Of a DNA stretch of 64,000 nt, positions 12,301-22,934 are shown in pieces. The position numbers and the translations under genes were made by a program. The stretch spans positions 1-64,000 of the forward strand of contig NZ_JAAATY010000037.1 of NCBI RefSeq assembly GCF_013280595.1, read 5' to 3'. Numbering within the stretch: position 1 is the stretch's first letter; every line of letters starts with the position of its first letter. The notes beneath the pieces are model-generated. The model saw only the letters and a program-made list of their open reading frames with translations. It did not search any database and was not told the DNA's origin. The DNA comes from Kibdelosporangium persicum (GTDB lineage Bacteria > Actinomycetota > Actinomycetes > Mycobacteriales > Pseudonocardiaceae).

Positions 12301-15300
12301 TTGCCGTTCTGCTGCCGCGTTCAGCGGATCTGCTCGTGGCCTTGCTGGCTGTGCTGCGCAGTGGCGCCGCGTACCTGCCGTTGAACCCCAACGAGCCCGT
12401 GGCACGGACCCGGTCCACACTGGAGGATGCGCGTCCGGTGCTGCTGGTGGGCCGTGAGTTGCCGGAAGCGTTGAGGCAGTGCGTTCCCGGAGTGGTCGAC
12501 GCGGATCAGGCCGGTCCGGGTGACGTGCCCAGTGTGTCCATCCGGGACGATCATGCCGCGTACGTCATCTACACATCCGGCTCTACCGGGAAACCGAAGG
12601 GTGTCGTCGTCCAGCACGGCAACGTCGCCGCGCAGATCGCTTGGCTCAGGCGCGCGCACCCAGTCGGTCCGGCGGACGTTGTCCTGTTCCGGACGGCGCC
12701 GTCGTTCGACGCCGCGACCTGGGAGATGTGGCACCCGCTGACGTCCGGCGCGGCGGTCTGTGTGGCCGGCGATGACGACGTGCGCGACCCGTACCGCCTC
12801 GTCGACCTGATGGTGCGTCACGGCGTCACTGTGGCCCAGTTCGTGCCGTCCTTACTGGCCTTGTTGCCCGAACCGCCTGTGGCACACAGCGTCAAACGGC
12901 TGTACTCAGGCGGCGAGCAGTTGAGTCCGGACGTGGTCGCCGCCGCCACGTCGGCATGGGGCTGCCCGGTCGTGAACCTCTACGGCCCAACGGAAACGAC
13001 CGTTCAGGTCGCTTCCGGCACCGCCGACGAGAACCGGTCCACGGTGCCGTTGGGCAGACCCGTCGACGGTACGACCCTGGTGGTGCTCGACGAGCGCCTG
13101 CGGCCGGTTCCCCGTGGCGTGCCGGGCGAGCTGTACGTCCTCGGGGCGCAAGTGGCCCGCGGATACCTTGACCGGCCAGGGCTGACGGCTCGCCGCTTCG
13201 TCGCGGGACAGGGCGGTGGCCGGATGTACCGCACTGGTGACTTGGTGCGGTGGAACCCGGCAGGCGAGCTGGAATTCCTCGGCCGGGCGGATGACCAGGT
13301 CAAGATCCGGGGTTTCCGCGTGGAGCCGGGCGAGGTCGAGGCAGTCCTACGGACGCACTCCGGTGTCGCCCGAGCTGTTGTGGTGGTACGAGAGGACCAG
13401 CCGGGGGACCGGCGGTTGGTCGGATACGTCGTTCCGGAGACGCGGTCGCTGACGGACACGGAAGCCGACCAGCTCGCGGAGTGGCGTGAAGTCCACGACT
13501 CGGTCGCATCGACATTCGCCTCGGACGCGTTCGGCGAGGATTTCTCCGGTTGGGACGACTCGTACACCGGTGAGCCGATCCCGTTGGCGCAGATGCGGGA
13601 GTGGCGTGCCGCGGCGGTGCGGCGCGTGCGCGAGTACTCCCCACGCCGTGTGCTTGAAGTCGGTGTCGGATCAGGTCTGCTGCTTTCCCAACTGGCCTAC
13701 GAGTGCGAAGCGTACTGGGGCACGGACATGTCTGAGGAAGTGATCACCGGGCTACGCCGTCATGTCGAAGAACGCGGTCTCGGTGACAAGGTGGTCCTGC
13801 GCTGTCAGCCCGCGGACGTGCTGGACGGCCTGCCGTCCGGGTATTTCGACACTGTGGTGCTGAACTCTGTCGTGCAGTACTTCCCCAGCGGGACGTATCT
13901 CACGCTGGTCATCGAGCGGCTGATGGACATGCTGGCAGCAGGAGGAAGACTGGTGCTCGGCGACGTTCGCAACGCCGACACCGTGCGGGAGTTGCGAGCC
14001 GCCGTCGTGCACAGCCGCACCGGCAAGCCGGCCACGGCGTCCGATGTGGACCGGGCACTGCTGCTCGAGAAGGAACTCGTGGTGGCGCCGGACTTCTTCA
14101 CCACGTTCACCGCCGCCGCAGTGGACATCCGGTTGAAGGAAGGCGGTTACCACAACGAGCTGACCCGCCACAGGTACGAGGTGGTGCTGCACAAACAGCC
14201 CCAGGACGTGCTTTCGGTGGACGACGTCACAGAACTGGTGTGGAACCGGGACATCGTGGACCTGGACGACATTCCGGCCACCCTCCCGGTCCGGGTGGCC
14301 CGGATACCCAATGCCAGACTCGCCGACGAGTTCGGTGCCGATCCCGGGGCAGCGGTGGACCCCGCCGCGATCACCCGGCCGGACGCGACGGTGCTGACCA
14401 CGTGGTCGGCCGACCGTCCCGACTTGTTCGACGCTGTCCTGCTGCCAGTCGGCACCACTGGCGTCATCACCGGGCTGTACCGATCCGGCCACACCACCCG
14501 GCCGTTGGTGAACAGTCCGGCGACGGCTCGACGGATTCCGGGCTTGCTGGCCTCAGCCAAGGCCATGCTCGACGAGCGCCTGCCGGCCTACAGCGTGCCC
14601 TCCGTGCTGGTGCCCGTGCGGGAGATCCCGCTGACCGCCAACGGAAAGCTCGACCGATCAGCGCTGCCCGCGCCGCCGGTCGCGGCGACCGGTGGCCGGT
14701 CCACGGCCGCCCGGACACCCGACCTTGAACTCCTCTGTGGACTGTTCGCTGAGGTGCTCGCCCTGCCCTCGGTGTCGGTCGACGACGACTTCTTCGCACT
14801 GGGCGGCCATTCGCTGCTGGCGACGAGGCTGATCAGCCGGGTGCGTACAGTGCTCGGTGCGGAGTTGCCGATTCGGTCGTTGTTCGAAGCACCGACTCCC
14901 GCCGGACTGGCTCGCGTGCTGCACGCCACCCAGGTCACCAGGCCACCGCTGGTGCCGCAGGTTCGGCCGGCGGTGCTTCCGCTGTCGTTCGCCCAGCAGC
15001 GCTTGTGGTTCCTGCACAAACTGGAAGGGGCGTCCGGCACCTACGCCGTGCCGATCGCGCTGCGCCTGCGTGGCCCGATCGATTCGGAGGCCATCCGTGC
15101 TGCCTTGACAGACGTCGTTGCCCGGCACGAGACGTTGCGAACGGTCTTCCCGGACACCGAGCAGGGCCCTCAGCAGCTCGTTCTCGCCCCTGCCGACGTC
15201 AAGATCGACTGGAGTCACAGCGAACTGGACGAGGCGACGCTGTCCGAGGCGATGGCCGAGGCCATTGGCCAGGGATTCGACCTGGACCACGAGATCCCGG

Positions 15301-18300
15301 TCCGGTCCCGGCTTTTCCAGATTGGCGCGGCCGAGCACGTCCTGCTCGTGGTGACCCACCACATCGCGTGTGACGGCTGGTCGATGGGCAGGCTGACCCA
15401 CGACCTAGCGGTCGCGTATGGCGCTCGCACGGCCGGTGAACCACCGCAGTGGCGTGCACTCCCGGTCCAGTACGCGGACTACACCGTGTGGCAACGGAAC
15501 CTGCTCGGCGAAGAGTCTGATCCGGACAGTGTCGTCAGTGCACAGCTGCGGTACTGGTCCGAGCGGCTGGCCGGGCTGCCCGAGCGGCTGGATCTGCCCA
15601 CAGACCGGCCTCGTCCGGCTGTGGCCTCCCATCGTGGTGGAATGGTCGAGGCGTCGTTCGACGCGGACGTGCACGCGGACCTGGCCGAGTTGGCGAGGCG
15701 GTCAGGCGCGACGGTCTTCATGGTGATGCAGGCCAGTCTTGCCGCGTTGCTGACCAAACTTGGCGCTGGTCACGACATCCCTGTCGGCGTGCCGGTCGCG
15801 GGCCGTACCGACGAGGCCCTCGACGAGCTGGTCGGGTTCTTCGTCAACACACTGGTGTTGCGGACCGACACGAGTGGCGACCCGACGTTCGCCGACCTGC
15901 TCAGCCAGGTGCGTGAACACAGTCTCGCCGCCTACGCCAACCAGGACGTGCCGTTCGAGTACCTGGTGGAAGCTCTCAACCCGACGCGATCGATGTCGCA
16001 TCACCCGTTGTTCCAGGTGATGTTGGCCGTACAGAACACCCCCGTCGCCGACGTCCAGCTGTCTGACGTGGACATCAGCGCGCAGCCGGTCGAGGCGGGC
16101 ACCGCACGGGTTGACTTGTCCGTGCACCTGTCCGAGTCCACGGACGCCTCGGGCGCGGCCCGGGGGATCGCGGTGTACGTCGAATACGCGAGCGACCTGT
16201 TCGATGCCGGGACAGTCCGGCAACTGATCGAGCAGTGGACCCGATTGCTGCGTGCCGTGCTGGCCGATCCGGACGCGCGGTTGAGCACCATGCAGATCCT
16301 GAGTCCGGCGGAACGGGACAGCCTGACGGTCACGTCATCGGCCCGCCCCGCAACTTCGGCCAGTCTGCTTGGTCGCTTCGCCGAGCAGGTCCAGCGCAGT
16401 CCTCGCGCCACCGCGGTCGACTGCGCGGGCAAGCGAATGACCTACGGCCAGCTCGACAGGGTGACGAACCAGCTCGCACGCTGGCTCGTCACGCAGGGCG
16501 CTCGGCCTGAGAGCGTGGTGGCGGTGTCCCTGCCACGTTCGGAAGACCTCGTCGTCGCATTGCTCGCGGTGCTGAAATCGGGTGCGGCGTACCTGCCGCT
16601 CGACCCCGGGCAGCCGGAACTGCGGCGGGCGCAGATCGTGGCGGACGTCAGGCCTGTGCTGACGCTCGACGAGAACCTCCTGCGGCGCTTGGACTTGACA
16701 GAGCTACCGGCCGGCGTGCCCGAGAGCGACGCGGGACCGGACAATCTGGCGTACGTGATCCACACTTCGGGCTCGACTGGACGGCCCAAGGGTGTGCAGA
16801 TCACGCGCCACAGCCTGGATGTCTTCCTCGGTGCGATGGACGGAATCGTCCGGCTGTCGCCCGCTGACCGGGTACTCGCCGTCACCACAGTCAGCTTCGA
16901 CATCGCCGCGCTGGAACTGTTCTTCCCGTTGGTGAACGGAGCGCGGGTGGTCATGGTACCGGGGCAGGCGGCAGGTGATCCCGCCGCTGTGCTGGAGGTG
17001 ATCAGGCAAGGCGGGGTTACGGTCGCGCAGGCGACACCGACGCTGTGGCGTGAACTGCTCGCGGATTGGGCTGCGGACTTCAGTGACCTCCGTGTGCTGG
17101 TCGGGGGAGAGGCGCTGCCCGGCTCAGTCGCCGCGGACCTGGTGGCGAGAGCCGCCTCGGTGACGAACGTCTACGGGCCCACGGAGACGACGGTCTGGGC
17201 CACGTCGTGCACCGTCGACGACTCCGTTGCCGAGCCGTCGATCGGCACTGCGCTGGCAGGCATGGGCATCAGGGTGCTCAACGATCGGCTGCAGCCCGTG
17301 CCGCCGAAGGTCACCGGCGAGTTGTATCTCGCCGGTCCGCAGGTCGCGCGGGGATACCGAGACCGTCCCGGGCTTACCGCCGGCCGCTTTCCCGCTGATC
17401 CTTTTGGGCCGCCCGGCAGCCGGATGTACCGCACAGGCGACGTCGTCCGCAGGACCGCCGACGGCCGGCTGGACTTCGTTGGCAGGGTGGATGAACAGGT
17501 CAAACTCCGAGGTTTCCGGATCGAGCCCGCGGAGGTGGAGACCACGCTGGTGAGCCATCCGGCCGTCGGGCAGGCGGTGGTCGTCGTACGCGAGGACCGG
17601 CCAGGTGACGCCCGCCTTGTGGCGTACGTCGTGCCGGGTAACGGCGGTGAGGTGCCTGACACGCTACGGATGTGGCTGGCCGAGCGGTTGCCGGACTACC
17701 TTGTGCCGTCGGTCGTCGTCGCGGTCGAGCAGATTCCGGTTACGCCGAACGGCAAAACCGACCGGGCCGCACTGCCCGCTCCGCCTACGGCCACGGTCAC
17801 CGGCAGAGCCCCGGTCACGCCCCACGAGGAAATGCTCGTGTCGTTGTTCGCCGAAGTCCTCGGCCTGCCGGGGGTCGCGGTCGATCAGGGCTTCTTCGAG
17901 CTGGGCGGGCATTCGCTGCTTGCCGCCCGGCTCGTGACCCGGATCAAGGCCGTGCTCGGACACGAATTGCCGGTACGAGCGGTGTTCGAGTCGCCGACCG
18001 TGGCTGAACTCGCGCAGCGGCTCGGCGTGGGCGACAAGCGCGAAGCGATGGACGCCCTGCTGCCGTTGCGGTCGACGGGCAATCGGCCACCGCTGTTCTG
18101 CATGCCCCCGGCGTCTGGCATGAGCTGGCCGTACGCGTCGTTGCTGCCGCACATCGACGCGGACATCCCTGTGTACGGCCTGCAGTCACCCGGTATGACC
18201 GGCGATCGGCCGGAATCGGTCGCTGTCCTGGCACGCGAATACGTCGACCGGATCGTCGAGATCCAGCCGCACGGCCCGTACTACCTGCTCGGCTGGTCCT

Positions 18301-18854
18301 TCGGTGGCCAACTGGCCCAGGCCATGGCTGGTGAGCTGGAGCGCCGAGGCGAGCGGATCGCATTGCTGGCCCTGCTGGACGCCTACCCGCCCGATCCGGG
18401 CGAGCGGCCCGAACTCGACCGCGAACTGTCCGATGAGGACATGAATTTGATGTACCAGGGCATGCTCGCGCTGTTCGACATCGAGCACACGGACGGGCCG
18501 TTGACGCACGAGACGGTCGTGGACCTGTTGCGGGAGCACAACACCGCACTCGCCGGTCTGACCGAGGACGAGGTGCGGGTTCTGGTCGCGAACACCTTGC
18601 ACAACAACTACATCGGCGCCTACGCCGAGCACGGGATGGTCACGTGCGACGCCGTGGTGATCACCGCCGCGGACGCGGCGGGCGGACCGGCCGCCGCCGG
18701 CCGCTGGAAGTCCTGTGTGGCCGGAGAGCTCCGGGTGTTCCCGGTTTCCGGCGCGCACACCGACCTGATGCGGACGGAGACCCTCGCCGAGATCGGTCCC
18801 ATCCTGTCCGCCGAGATCGACCGGGCGGCCGGTGCCGCACCGGCCGGGGAGTGA
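3306..18854 (+). CDS. Four-module nonribosomal peptide synthetase with terminal thioesterase
   Basis: The 5182 residues form C-A-PCP, C-A-NMT-PCP, C-A-NMT-PCP and C-A-PCP-TE. Condensation motifs HHIAGDG are at residues 128, 1144 and 2610, and HHIACDG at 4018. Carrier serines in GGHSLL are at 961, 2428, 3836 and 4870. SAM-binding motifs VGNGLLL and VGSGLLL lie near 2007 and 3447. The thioesterase has GWSFGG with Ser near 4998. Hand-read A-domain codes are: module 2 DVAQVGAVC (no confident match, faintly Trp-like), module 3 DIVQLGLVW (glycine-like; with N-methylation, sarcosine), module 4 DAWQYGLVQ (possibly Gln-like, weak) and module 5 DILQLGVVW (glycine-like). No epimerisation domain is present. 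ATG 3306 overlaps the upstream stop and follows a GGAGGAGG ribosome site. The TE implies that the chain is released here by hydrolysis or cyclisation. Confidence 0.97.
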   Translation: MIPLSFAQRRLWFLYRLEGASAGYNMPLALRLSGPIDEDALRTALTDVVDRHESLRTVFPEVDGEPRQHILPPGTQPDWSLITVDEAGLQQATEAAARHGFELTDEIPVRATLFRTGAEDHVLLLLLHHIAGDGWSLGPLSADLFTAYQARCAGKAPDWAPLPVQYADYTLWQRDLLGSESDPDSLYTEQVRYWTSQLAGVPAILDIPTDRPRPAVASHRGATLSFEFGTDLHGRIATLARERGATMFMVLQAGMAALLTRLGAGTDVVLGAPVAGRTDEALHDLVGFFVNTLVIRTDTSGDPSFRELVDRVRGTSLDAFQHQDVPFEHLVEVLNPARSMAHHPLFQMTLAMQNLPARSAELPGVRVTAESLATGTARVDLAINLAESPGGLTGSVEYATDLFDETGVRTLIDRWRRLLAAVLADPGRPISAPALLDERELRALAAVNNTARDCRSTLPELFAAQAEPGAVALAQGDSTLTYDEVNRRANQIAHWLRAQGVGPDDVVGIQLARSFESVIATLAVLKAGAAYLPLDPDQPAERIRYMIADARPKLVLSDEAHDWTRYPDVDPAVEVDPSSGAYVIYTSGSTGSPKGVVVTNAGIASLAVTQAERFGVTRASRILQAVSPSFDVSFADLCTVFAAGATLVLPGREQLAGAELAAVLTAQRITHVQLPVSTLDTVPVDAVPEAMTVVMGGETASQALVDRWTPGRRLFNAYGPTETTVCATIGEPGGGWPVPIGTPIANARAHALDAWLRPAPPGAKSELYLAGPGIARGYLGRPGLTAQRFVADPSGPPGSRMYRTGDLVRRRPGGELEFAGRADDQVKIRGFRVEPGEVEAVLASLPGVTQAVVVVREDRPGDRRLVAYVTGPVDPADLRRLAKQRVPDHLVPTDVVVLDEIPLNTNGKLDRAALPVPVRTAGTGRAPATPQEEILCTLFGEVLGVTGVGADDDFFALGGHSLLATRLTSRVRAVTGVELPIRALFEGPTAAGLARHLHAGGAGRTRLVASPRPEMIPLSFAQRRLWFLTKLEGPSPTYNSPLALELCGSLDRDALAAALTDVVGRHESLRTVFPDRDGEPYQRILTVEEAAFSLDEVTVARTDLAAAVQAVLDHRFDLINEPPVRAWLFSTDEPDLHVLVVLLHHIAGDGSSLAPLMRDLSTAYRARRANAEPELQPLPVQYADYALWQHDLLGEVDDADSLAAQQLAYWKAALDSVPAQIDLPTDRPRPSTASYRGDSVAVPIDAELHQALRALAADQHSTLFMVLQAAFSALLTRLGAGTDIALGTPIAGRTDEAVHDLVGFFVNTLVLRTDTAGDPAFTDLLRRVRTADLDAYANQDLPFEYLVEAINPARTLSGNALFQVMFALQNVEPPAMRLDGLDVSLYPMQARTAKFDLFVTVMDESVTGQDTGHSGGLLVVLEYATDLFDADTVRNIGEWYHRFLRRVADAPEIAIGSVNFLAPEERAELITGRNSRTRAEIGPWPHEQFEQQAARTPEAPAVIFDQRTTTYRELNERANRLARLLLAHGIGADDVVALAVPRTQDMAVTMLAVMKAGATYLPMDLSHPSDRLAFLLSDAEPAAIVTTEDGQAKLPETSAVQIVLGTRDTEQRLDGQNPADVTDADRKAPIDPRHAVYIIYTSGSTGMPKGVLITYAGFTNFLAGFGERFPMGPEDRIAAAATIAFDIVAVDVHLPLLHGASVVVVPTETVKNPVALSELLAEHRVTVFQATPSLYRTMLANAPDGLRDVCLLVGGEALSADLAGRMRDVGREVVNLYGPTETTVWSTLCPVVADDRPPSVGTQIPGVRMYVVDERLRPVPPGVTGELYIGGTGLGRGYLRRPGMTAGRFVASPFEAPGGRMYRTGDLVRWLPGGGLDFVGRVDDQVKVRGFRIELGEIEAALSRQPGVREATALVRADGGDRKLVGYVVPDQEWAAGRDEQEEHRQVDSWQQLYDALYRDQIADDAFWEGFSVWRSSYDGSFLPIEDMLAWRAAAVERIRSLRPRRILEIGVGNGLLLSRLAAGCESYWGTDFSSSAIADLSARVAADPTLSETVRLRVQEADDDTGLPRGYFDVIVINSVVQYFPHAHYLGEVLTKALGLLAPGGSVYLGDVRNLRLLRALQAGVVCHGVTEGITGGVSAGEVRATIEQKVAAEEELLVDPGFFGAFADKTERITGVDIRLKRGRFANELSRYRYEVVLTTGQITSVADLPRLEWQPDLDFAVVVAAHPDGVVVTWVPNRRVLGEIAALRELRAGAGIRRVVESLAAGDAGVDPEDLHDLAGVHGVRAVTTWSDTHEDSFDVAFLPDDSVPVALYERSDVRPVGTYVNSPARTRRLKEFNDVLRTRLRSWLPDYMVPAAFVVLDQLPLTTNGKLDRKALPRPDFGLLATGREPTTDTERVLCGLFAEVLGIPRVGVDDDFFALGGHSLLATRLVSRIRAVTGIEVPIRRVFERGTPAAMAEHISDTKPARPALVAGERPETVPLSFAQRRLWFLYRLEGPSPTYTMPMALRLAGEVDRDALCAALQDVAARHESLRTVFPEVDGEARQLVLPVGQARVGWEVVQVGDAELDDRLADAVRVPFDLATEPPMRASLFECESGGAVLLVLLHHIAGDGWSMGPMANDIVTAYSARREGHAPSWRPLPVQYADYTLWQQKLLGDEDDPESRFAEQVAYWTDQLAGIPERLDLPSDRPRPAIASYRGDHLAFTFDADLHRGLAELARRSGATVFMTLQAAMAALLTRLGAGTDIPLGSGIAGRTDEALDDLVGFFVNTLVLRADTSGDPGFTELLGRVREVALAAYANQDVPFEYLVEVLNPRRSMAHHPLFQVALTLQNVPVARFGLPGLDVRPYLVGTGTSRYDLLFSLTEGHDDAGAPQGFGGVVEFATDLFDRATIQRFVDRWQRLLRAVVADPDLRVGDIDLLSDDERHAELTIGSGAALPDRPADVPALFAAQAVRTPDAIAVAGDGVELTYRELDARSARLSSVLTEHGVGPDDLVAVLLPRSADLLVALLAVLRSGAAYLPLNPNEPVARTRSTLEDARPVLLVGRELPEALRQCVPGVVDADQAGPGDVPSVSIRDDHAAYVIYTSGSTGKPKGVVVQHGNVAAQIAWLRRAHPVGPADVVLFRTAPSFDAATWEMWHPLTSGAAVCVAGDDDVRDPYRLVDLMVRHGVTVAQFVPSLLALLPEPPVAHSVKRLYSGGEQLSPDVVAAATSAWGCPVVNLYGPTETTVQVASGTADENRSTVPLGRPVDGTTLVVLDERLRPVPRGVPGELYVLGAQVARGYLDRPGLTARRFVAGQGGGRMYRTGDLVRWNPAGELEFLGRADDQVKIRGFRVEPGEVEAVLRTHSGVARAVVVVREDQPGDRRLVGYVVPETRSLTDTEADQLAEWREVHDSVASTFASDAFGEDFSGWDDSYTGEPIPLAQMREWRAAAVRRVREYSPRRVLEVGVGSGLLLSQLAYECEAYWGTDMSEEVITGLRRHVEERGLGDKVVLRCQPADVLDGLPSGYFDTVVLNSVVQYFPSGTYLTLVIERLMDMLAAGGRLVLGDVRNADTVRELRAAVVHSRTGKPATASDVDRALLLEKELVVAPDFFTTFTAAAVDIRLKEGGYHNELTRHRYEVVLHKQPQDVLSVDDVTELVWNRDIVDLDDIPATLPVRVARIPNARLADEFGADPGAAVDPAAITRPDATVLTTWSADRPDLFDAVLLPVGTTGVITGLYRSGHTTRPLVNSPATARRIPGLLASAKAMLDERLPAYSVPSVLVPVREIPLTANGKLDRSALPAPPVAATGGRSTAARTPDLELLCGLFAEVLALPSVSVDDDFFALGGHSLLATRLISRVRTVLGAELPIRSLFEAPTPAGLARVLHATQVTRPPLVPQVRPAVLPLSFAQQRLWFLHKLEGASGTYAVPIALRLRGPIDSEAIRAALTDVVARHETLRTVFPDTEQGPQQLVLAPADVKIDWSHSELDEATLSEAMAEAIGQGFDLDHEIPVRSRLFQIGAAEHVLLVVTHHIACDGWSMGRLTHDLAVAYGARTAGEPPQWRALPVQYADYTVWQRNLLGEESDPDSVVSAQLRYWSERLAGLPERLDLPTDRPRPAVASHRGGMVEASFDADVHADLAELARRSGATVFMVMQASLAALLTKLGAGHDIPVGVPVAGRTDEALDELVGFFVNTLVLRTDTSGDPTFADLLSQVREHSLAAYANQDVPFEYLVEALNPTRSMSHHPLFQVMLAVQNTPVADVQLSDVDISAQPVEAGTARVDLSVHLSESTDASGAARGIAVYVEYASDLFDAGTVRQLIEQWTRLLRAVLADPDARLSTMQILSPAERDSLTVTSSARPATSASLLGRFAEQVQRSPRATAVDCAGKRMTYGQLDRVTNQLARWLVTQGARPESVVAVSLPRSEDLVVALLAVLKSGAAYLPLDPGQPELRRAQIVADVRPVLTLDENLLRRLDLTELPAGVPESDAGPDNLAYVIHTSGSTGRPKGVQITRHSLDVFLGAMDGIVRLSPADRVLAVTTVSFDIAALELFFPLVNGARVVMVPGQAAGDPAAVLEVIRQGGVTVAQATPTLWRELLADWAADFSDLRVLVGGEALPGSVAADLVARAASVTNVYGPTETTVWATSCTVDDSVAEPSIGTALAGMGIRVLNDRLQPVPPKVTGELYLAGPQVARGYRDRPGLTAGRFPADPFGPPGSRMYRTGDVVRRTADGRLDFVGRVDEQVKLRGFRIEPAEVETTLVSHPAVGQAVVVVREDRPGDARLVAYVVPGNGGEVPDTLRMWLAERLPDYLVPSVVVAVEQIPVTPNGKTDRAALPAPPTATVTGRAPVTPHEEMLVSLFAEVLGLPGVAVDQGFFELGGHSLLAARLVTRIKAVLGHELPVRAVFESPTVAELAQRLGVGDKREAMDALLPLRSTGNRPPLFCMPPASGMSWPYASLLPHIDADIPVYGLQSPGMTGDRPESVAVLAREYVDRIVEIQPHGPYYLLGWSFGGQLAQAMAGELERRGERIALLALLDAYPPDPGERPELDRELSDEDMNLMYQGMLALFDIEHTDGPLTHETVVDLLREHNTALAGLTEDEVRVLVANTLHNNYIGAYAEHGMVTCDAVVITAADAAGGPAAAGRWKSCVAGELRVFPVSGAHTDLMRTETLAEIGPILSAEIDRAAGAAPAGE

Positions 18855-18861
18855 GAGTCCA

Positions 18862-19281
18862 GTGCAGCTGGAGATGTTGCAGGCCAAGATCCACCGCGCC
18901 ACCGTGACCCGGGCGGACTTGCACTACGTCGGTTCGCTGACCCTCGACGCGGACCTGATCGCCGCGGCCGGGCTGCTGCCAGGGCAGAAGGTGGACGTCG
19001 TCGACATCGACAACGGCGCCCGCCTGTCGACGTATGTCATCGAAGGACCGGCCGGAACCGGGACAGTGGGCATCAACGGCGCGGCGGCACGCCTGATCAG
19101 TCCGGGTGACCTCGTGATCGTCATCGCCTACGCGCAGATGTCCGAGCAAGAGGCACGCGAGTTCGTGCCGTCCATTGTGTTCGTCGACAAACACAACCGT
19201 GTTGTCAAGCAAGGCAATGACCCGGGTGAACCATTGCCGGGCCTCGTGCACGGCTCGACTCCGGCTGCGGGTACCTCGTGA
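18862..19281 (+). CDS. panD: Aspartate 1-decarboxylase (pyruvoyl-dependent)
   Basis: The 139-residue protein converts L-aspartate to beta-alanine and CO2. It has the family start (LQAKIHRATVTRADLHYVGS), the Gly-Ser self-cleavage site in YVGSLTLD that generates the pyruvoyl group, and the NGAAARL core segment. GTG 18862 is chosen because it gives the usual PanD N-terminus just before LQAKIHRATV; earlier in-frame codons overlap the synthetase end. Its stop overlaps the next start (GTGA). PanD normally serves pantothenate synthesis. Here, 7 bases after an NRPS and coupled to amino-acid-tailoring genes, it more probably supplies beta-alanine to the peptide or raises phosphopantetheine supply. Which of these applies cannot be told from the sequence. 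Confidence 0.93.
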   Translation: MQLEMLQAKIHRATVTRADLHYVGSLTLDADLIAAAGLLPGQKVDVVDIDNGARLSTYVIEGPAGTGTVGINGAAARLISPGDLVIVIAYAQMSEQEAREFVPSIVFVDKHNRVVKQGNDPGEPLPGLVHGSTPAAGTS

Positions 19282-20318
19282 TCACCAGCGTGTACGACGA
19301 GATCACCGCAGCCCAGCAAATACCCCGGGTGGTCAGGCTCGGCAAGGACTTGTACGGCTGTGTGTTCACCCTGATGAAACTCGTGCCGGCTCGGTACATC
19401 CTGAGGAAGGCGCTGCGGAGCGGCGAACTGGGCCCCCGTACTGCGATCGTGGAAACCACCTCCGGCACGTTCGGGCTGGCGCTGGCGATGCAGGCCGCAC
19501 TGCTCGACCGCAGGCTCATTCTGGTCAGCGACCCGGTCGCGGACCGCAGGCTTGTGGGCAGGCTGACCGATCTGGGCGCCCAGGTGGAGATCTGCCCGCG
19601 GCCCGATCCGGTCGGCGGCTTCCAGGCGGCACGGCTGCGCAGGGTGGCGGAGATCCGGGCCGGAATGACCGACACCTTCTGCCCGGAGCAGTACACGAAT
19701 CCGGACAATCCAGCGTCATACGGGGTAGTCGCCGAGCATCTCGACCGGGTGCTCGGGCAGATCGACTGCGTGGTCGGCCCCGTCGGTTCAGGCGGGTCGA
19801 TGTGCGGGACGACCAGTGCGTTGCGGGCGATGCGACCACAGATCACAGCGGTCGGTGTGGACACCCACAGCAGCGTGCTGTTCGGCCAGCCGGACGGCCA
19901 GCGGCTGATCCGTGGCCTGGGAAACAGCCTCATGCCGGGCAATCTCGACCACCGGGTGTTCGACGAGGTGCACTGGTGCGGCGCGACCGAGGTGTACGCG
20001 GCCACGCGGCAACTGCACCGGGCACGTGCGTTGTTCCAGGGACCGACCAGCGGCGCGGCCTACCACGTGGGCAAGTGGTGGAGCGCTCGGAATCCCGGAC
20101 GGTTGACCGTGGTCATGCTGCCCGATGAGGGATACCGGTACCAGGAAACGGTGTATGACGATCGTTGGTTGGCCGGCCAGGGGGTCGACCTGTCCGCGGC
20201 GGGCAGCGAACCGGTCGAGATCACCGACCCGACCGTGCCGACCGGCCAGTGGAGCCGGTTCCTGTGGGCGCGGCGGTCCTATGCGGACGTCATGGCGCTG
20301 ACCGGGGTTGGCTCGTGA
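19278..20318 (+). CDS. Cysteine-synthase-like PLP enzyme, proposed 2,3-diaminobutyrate pathway
   Basis: This 346-residue protein is a fold-type II PLP enzyme of the cysteine synthase family. TTSGTFGLAL (about residues 56-65) stands where the substrate-binding TSGNTG loop is expected, and GPVGSGGSMCG (about 168-178) is the phosphate-binding glycine loop. In the proposed route from friulimicin and pacidamycin clusters, such an enzyme replaces the phosphate of O-phosphothreonine with the amino group of aspartate, and the lyase encoded next then removes fumarate. The usual NPxGSxKDR lysine segment reads LVPARYILRKAL, so the PLP lysine is not at the canonical position; the K of RKAL is the nearest candidate. 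GTG 19278 overlaps the panD stop, and the 3' end overlaps the next start (GTGA). Confidence 0.82.
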   Translation: MITSVYDEITAAQQIPRVVRLGKDLYGCVFTLMKLVPARYILRKALRSGELGPRTAIVETTSGTFGLALAMQAALLDRRLILVSDPVADRRLVGRLTDLGAQVEICPRPDPVGGFQAARLRRVAEIRAGMTDTFCPEQYTNPDNPASYGVVAEHLDRVLGQIDCVVGPVGSGGSMCGTTSALRAMRPQITAVGVDTHSSVLFGQPDGQRLIRGLGNSLMPGNLDHRVFDEVHWCGATEVYAATRQLHRARALFQGPTSGAAYHVGKWWSARNPGRLTVVMLPDEGYRYQETVYDDRWLAGQGVDLSAAGSEPVEITDPTVPTGQWSRFLWARRSYADVMALTGVGS

Positions 20319-21730
20319 CCGAGACAGGGCGGCTGGTGTCCGGGCTATGGCCGCGAACCAGGCAGCTCGTCTTCGGTGACGCCGACGCGGACACGATCAA
20401 GGCCGAACTCCGTCTCAACACGACGGTCGACCTCGCCCACGTGACGATGCTCGCCGAAAGTGGGTTGCTGGACAGGGAGACGGCGTCGGCGTTGCTGCGC
20501 GACATCACTGCCCTGCGGGCCGAGGATTTCGCTTCACTCGTCGGCCGACCGATGCCGCGTGGCCTGTATCTGATGTACGAGAACACATTGATCGACCGGC
20601 TCGGGGAGAAGATCGGCGGCGCACTGCACACGGCCCGTTCGCGTAACGACCTGAAGGCGACGACGACCGCGTTGCGGCTACGCACCGAACTGCTCGACGT
20701 GCTCGGCGAACTGGTGCGGTTACGTGCCGTGCTGCTGGCTCGTGCGCGTGCGAACGAGCACGTCGTGATGCCGGTGTACACGCACTTCCAGGCCGCCATG
20801 CCGATCACCTATGGGTATTACCTGCTCGGCGTCGCGCTGGCACTCGGTCGTGAATGCGCGGCGGTTCTCCATGCGATGGACGGCCTGCGCCGATGCCCGT
20901 TGGGAGCGGGCTCGGTCGCCGGGACGGACCTGCGGATCAACCCGGCTCGGACTGCGGCGTTGCTTGGCTTCGACCACCCGCCGCTGCACGCGCTGGACAG
21001 CGTCGCCAGCCGAGACGTGCCGTTGCGCGCGTTGTCCGCGGTCAGCGGCGTCGTGCTTGTGCTCAGTCGCATGGCGACTGACCTGCAGTTGTGGAGCACC
21101 AGCGAATTCGGCTTCCTGTGGTTTCCCGACCGCCTTGTGGGCGGTAGCTCGGCGATGCCGCAGAAACGCAACGCGTTCTTGCTGGAACATGTGAAAGCCA
21201 AGGCCGGGGCAGTCACCGGGGCGTGGACGGCCGCCGCGGCGATGACCAAATCCACACCCTTCACCAACACGATCGAAGTGAGTACCGAAGCGATGAACGT
21301 TGTCTGGCCGGCGCTGGCCGCGGTCCGGGAGGCAATACTGCTGACTCAAGTGCTGGTCAGCGGCGCACGTCCGCAGACAACCACAATGAACTGTCGTGCC
21401 GTGGATGGTTACGTGACCGCCACCGCTGCTGCCAACCGCCTGGTTCTGGCAGGTGTGCCGTTCCGGTCTGCGCACCGCTCGATCGGCGAAGCGGTGCGGC
21501 TCGCGGTCGAGACCGGTGCGCGATTCCCGGCCCCGGCCGACAGCGTCGCCGAGCACCGCTTCGGCGGGGGAGCAGGTGCGTTCGCGGAGGCTTTCGCCGA
21601 GGCACACCGTGAGCTGGCAGACCACAACAGAACACGAGTTGACTGGCACGACCGCATCGGTGTGGCCGACACAGCCCTGACCACCGCGGCACGGGCGATC
21701 ATCGGGGATGTGACGGCTCGTGCGCGGTGA
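20315..21730 (+). CDS. Argininosuccinate-lyase-like enzyme, proposed 2,3-diaminobutyrate pathway
   Basis: The 471-residue protein belongs to the fumarase/aspartase superfamily. It carries HTARSRND (about residue 110), typical of argininosuccinate lyase, and the superfamily signature GGSSAMPQKRNAFLLEH (about 276-292). The length fits the family. There is no arginine operon around it. Its place between a PLP beta-replacement enzyme and a threonine kinase suggests it cleaves an N-(aspartyl) adduct to fumarate and a diamino acid, the role proposed for Pac17-type enzymes in pacidamycin synthesis and for a friulimicin dab gene. GTG 20315 is chosen for its GTGA overlap with the upstream stop; longer versions of the frame run through the upstream gene. 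The stop lies within the first codons of the ATP-grasp gene. Confidence 0.85.
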   Translation: MTETGRLVSGLWPRTRQLVFGDADADTIKAELRLNTTVDLAHVTMLAESGLLDRETASALLRDITALRAEDFASLVGRPMPRGLYLMYENTLIDRLGEKIGGALHTARSRNDLKATTTALRLRTELLDVLGELVRLRAVLLARARANEHVVMPVYTHFQAAMPITYGYYLLGVALALGRECAAVLHAMDGLRRCPLGAGSVAGTDLRINPARTAALLGFDHPPLHALDSVASRDVPLRALSAVSGVVLVLSRMATDLQLWSTSEFGFLWFPDRLVGGSSAMPQKRNAFLLEHVKAKAGAVTGAWTAAAAMTKSTPFTNTIEVSTEAMNVVWPALAAVREAILLTQVLVSGARPQTTTMNCRAVDGYVTATAAANRLVLAGVPFRSAHRSIGEAVRLAVETGARFPAPADSVAEHRFGGGAGAFAEAFAEAHRELADHNRTRVDWHDRIGVADTALTTAARAIIGDVTARAR

Positions 21731-22934
21731 CGGCCAGGCCTTTGCTTTGGTGGAGAGCAACACCACCGGTTCCGGTCGGTTGTTCGCCGCCGCGGCGCGC
21801 GAACGTGGCATGCGACCCGTTGTCCTGACCGCTGATCCGTCGCGTTACCCGTACCTGAAGCACGACTCCATCGATGTGCGGGTGGTCAGTACCAGCGAGC
21901 ACGACGAGGTGCTCGCCGCTTGCGAACTGCTGTCGGAATCGGACGGACTGGCCGGAGTGACCTCCAGTTCCGAATACTTCATCGGGACGGCGACCGCGGT
22001 TGCGTCGGCCATGGGACTGCCTGCGGGCGACGCTGCCGCGATCACCCGTTGCCGCAGCAAACACCACCAGCGGATGGTGCTCAGCGCGAGCGGTGTGCCC
22101 GTTCCGAGGTTCCGGATCGTCTCCGATGTGGTCCAGGCCGTGTCGGCCGCGGCCGACCTCGGACTGCCCGTCGTGGTGAAACCGAGCACCGGCACGGGAT
22201 CCGCGGGTGTCCGACTGTGTCACAAGTTGTCCGAAGTGGACGTGTTCACACGTGTCCTGTTCGACTCGGCGGCCGCGACACCGGTTCTCGTCGAGGAGTA
22301 CGTGAACGGTGCCGAGTTCTCCGTGGAGGTGTTCGACGACGAGGTCATCGGCGTGGTGGCCAAACATCTGGGACCACACCCGTATTTCGTCGAACTCGGC
22401 CACGACTTCCCCGCACCGCTGTCCGGGGACGTGGCCGCGGCGCTGGGCGAGTGCGCTTTGGCCGCGCTGTCGGCTCTCGGGGTGCACTGGTCGGCGACGC
22501 ACACCGAACTGAGGATGTCGGCGGCCGGGCCGATGGTGATCGAGGTCAATCCCAGGCTGGCGGGTGGCATGATCCCGGCACTGGTCCAGCGGGCGCGTGG
22601 GATCGATCTGGTCGACTGGGTGATCGCGAAGGCGGCCGGTCATCCGGTGTCTCGTCGGCACTCGCAGGAGTCGTCCGCCGCGATCCGGTTCGTGCAGGTA
22701 CAGCAGGAGGGCGTGGTGCGATCAGTGTCCGGACTGGCCGAAGCGGCACGCAGTCCTGGCGTGGACCAAGCAGTGATCACGGCGGCACCCGGTGACCAGA
22801 TCCGTGTCACGCACTCGTTCAGGGACCGCGTGGGATACGTCATCGCGACAGCCGAAGACGCCGTGCGTGCCGGTGCGTGCGCTGAGGAGGCACTGGCCCA
22901 CCTGCGTGTCGAGGTCGGCGGAGCCGGCCGATGA
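21720..22934 (+). CDS. ATP-grasp carboxylate-amine ligase
   Basis: This 404-residue ATP-grasp protein has LPVVVKPSTGTGSAGV (about residues 149-164; the lysine and glycine-rich loop that bind ATP), VLVEEYVNGAEFSVEVF (about 190-206), and the metal-binding end MVIEVNPRLAGG (about 271-282). Enzymes of this kind activate a carboxylate as acyl phosphate and join it to an amine or similar nucleophile. A homologous gene accompanies the PLP/lyase pair in the friulimicin dab set, as I recall it, but its step is not settled. It could protect or condense an intermediate or couple beta-alanine from PanD; both are guesses. The gene overlaps the lyase end by 11 bases and the kinase start by ATGA. Confidence 0.85.
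   Translation: MRGDGQAFALVESNTTGSGRLFAAAARERGMRPVVLTADPSRYPYLKHDSIDVRVVSTSEHDEVLAACELLSESDGLAGVTSSSEYFIGTATAVASAMGLPAGDAAAITRCRSKHHQRMVLSASGVPVPRFRIVSDVVQAVSAAADLGLPVVVKPSTGTGSAGVRLCHKLSEVDVFTRVLFDSAAATPVLVEEYVNGAEFSVEVFDDEVIGVVAKHLGPHPYFVELGHDFPAPLSGDVAAALGECALAALSALGVHWSATHTELRMSAAGPMVIEVNPRLAGGMIPALVQRARGIDLVDWVIAKAAGHPVSRRHSQESSAAIRFVQVQQEGVVRSVSGLAEAARSPGVDQAVITAAPGDQIRVTHSFRDRVGYVIATAEDAVRAGACAEEALAHLRVEVGGAGR

Noticed and set aside
1-18854. Search for epimerisation domains that would give D-residues
   Set aside because: No E-domain is found between any carrier and the next condensation domain, and all condensation motifs look like ordinary HHIAxDG.
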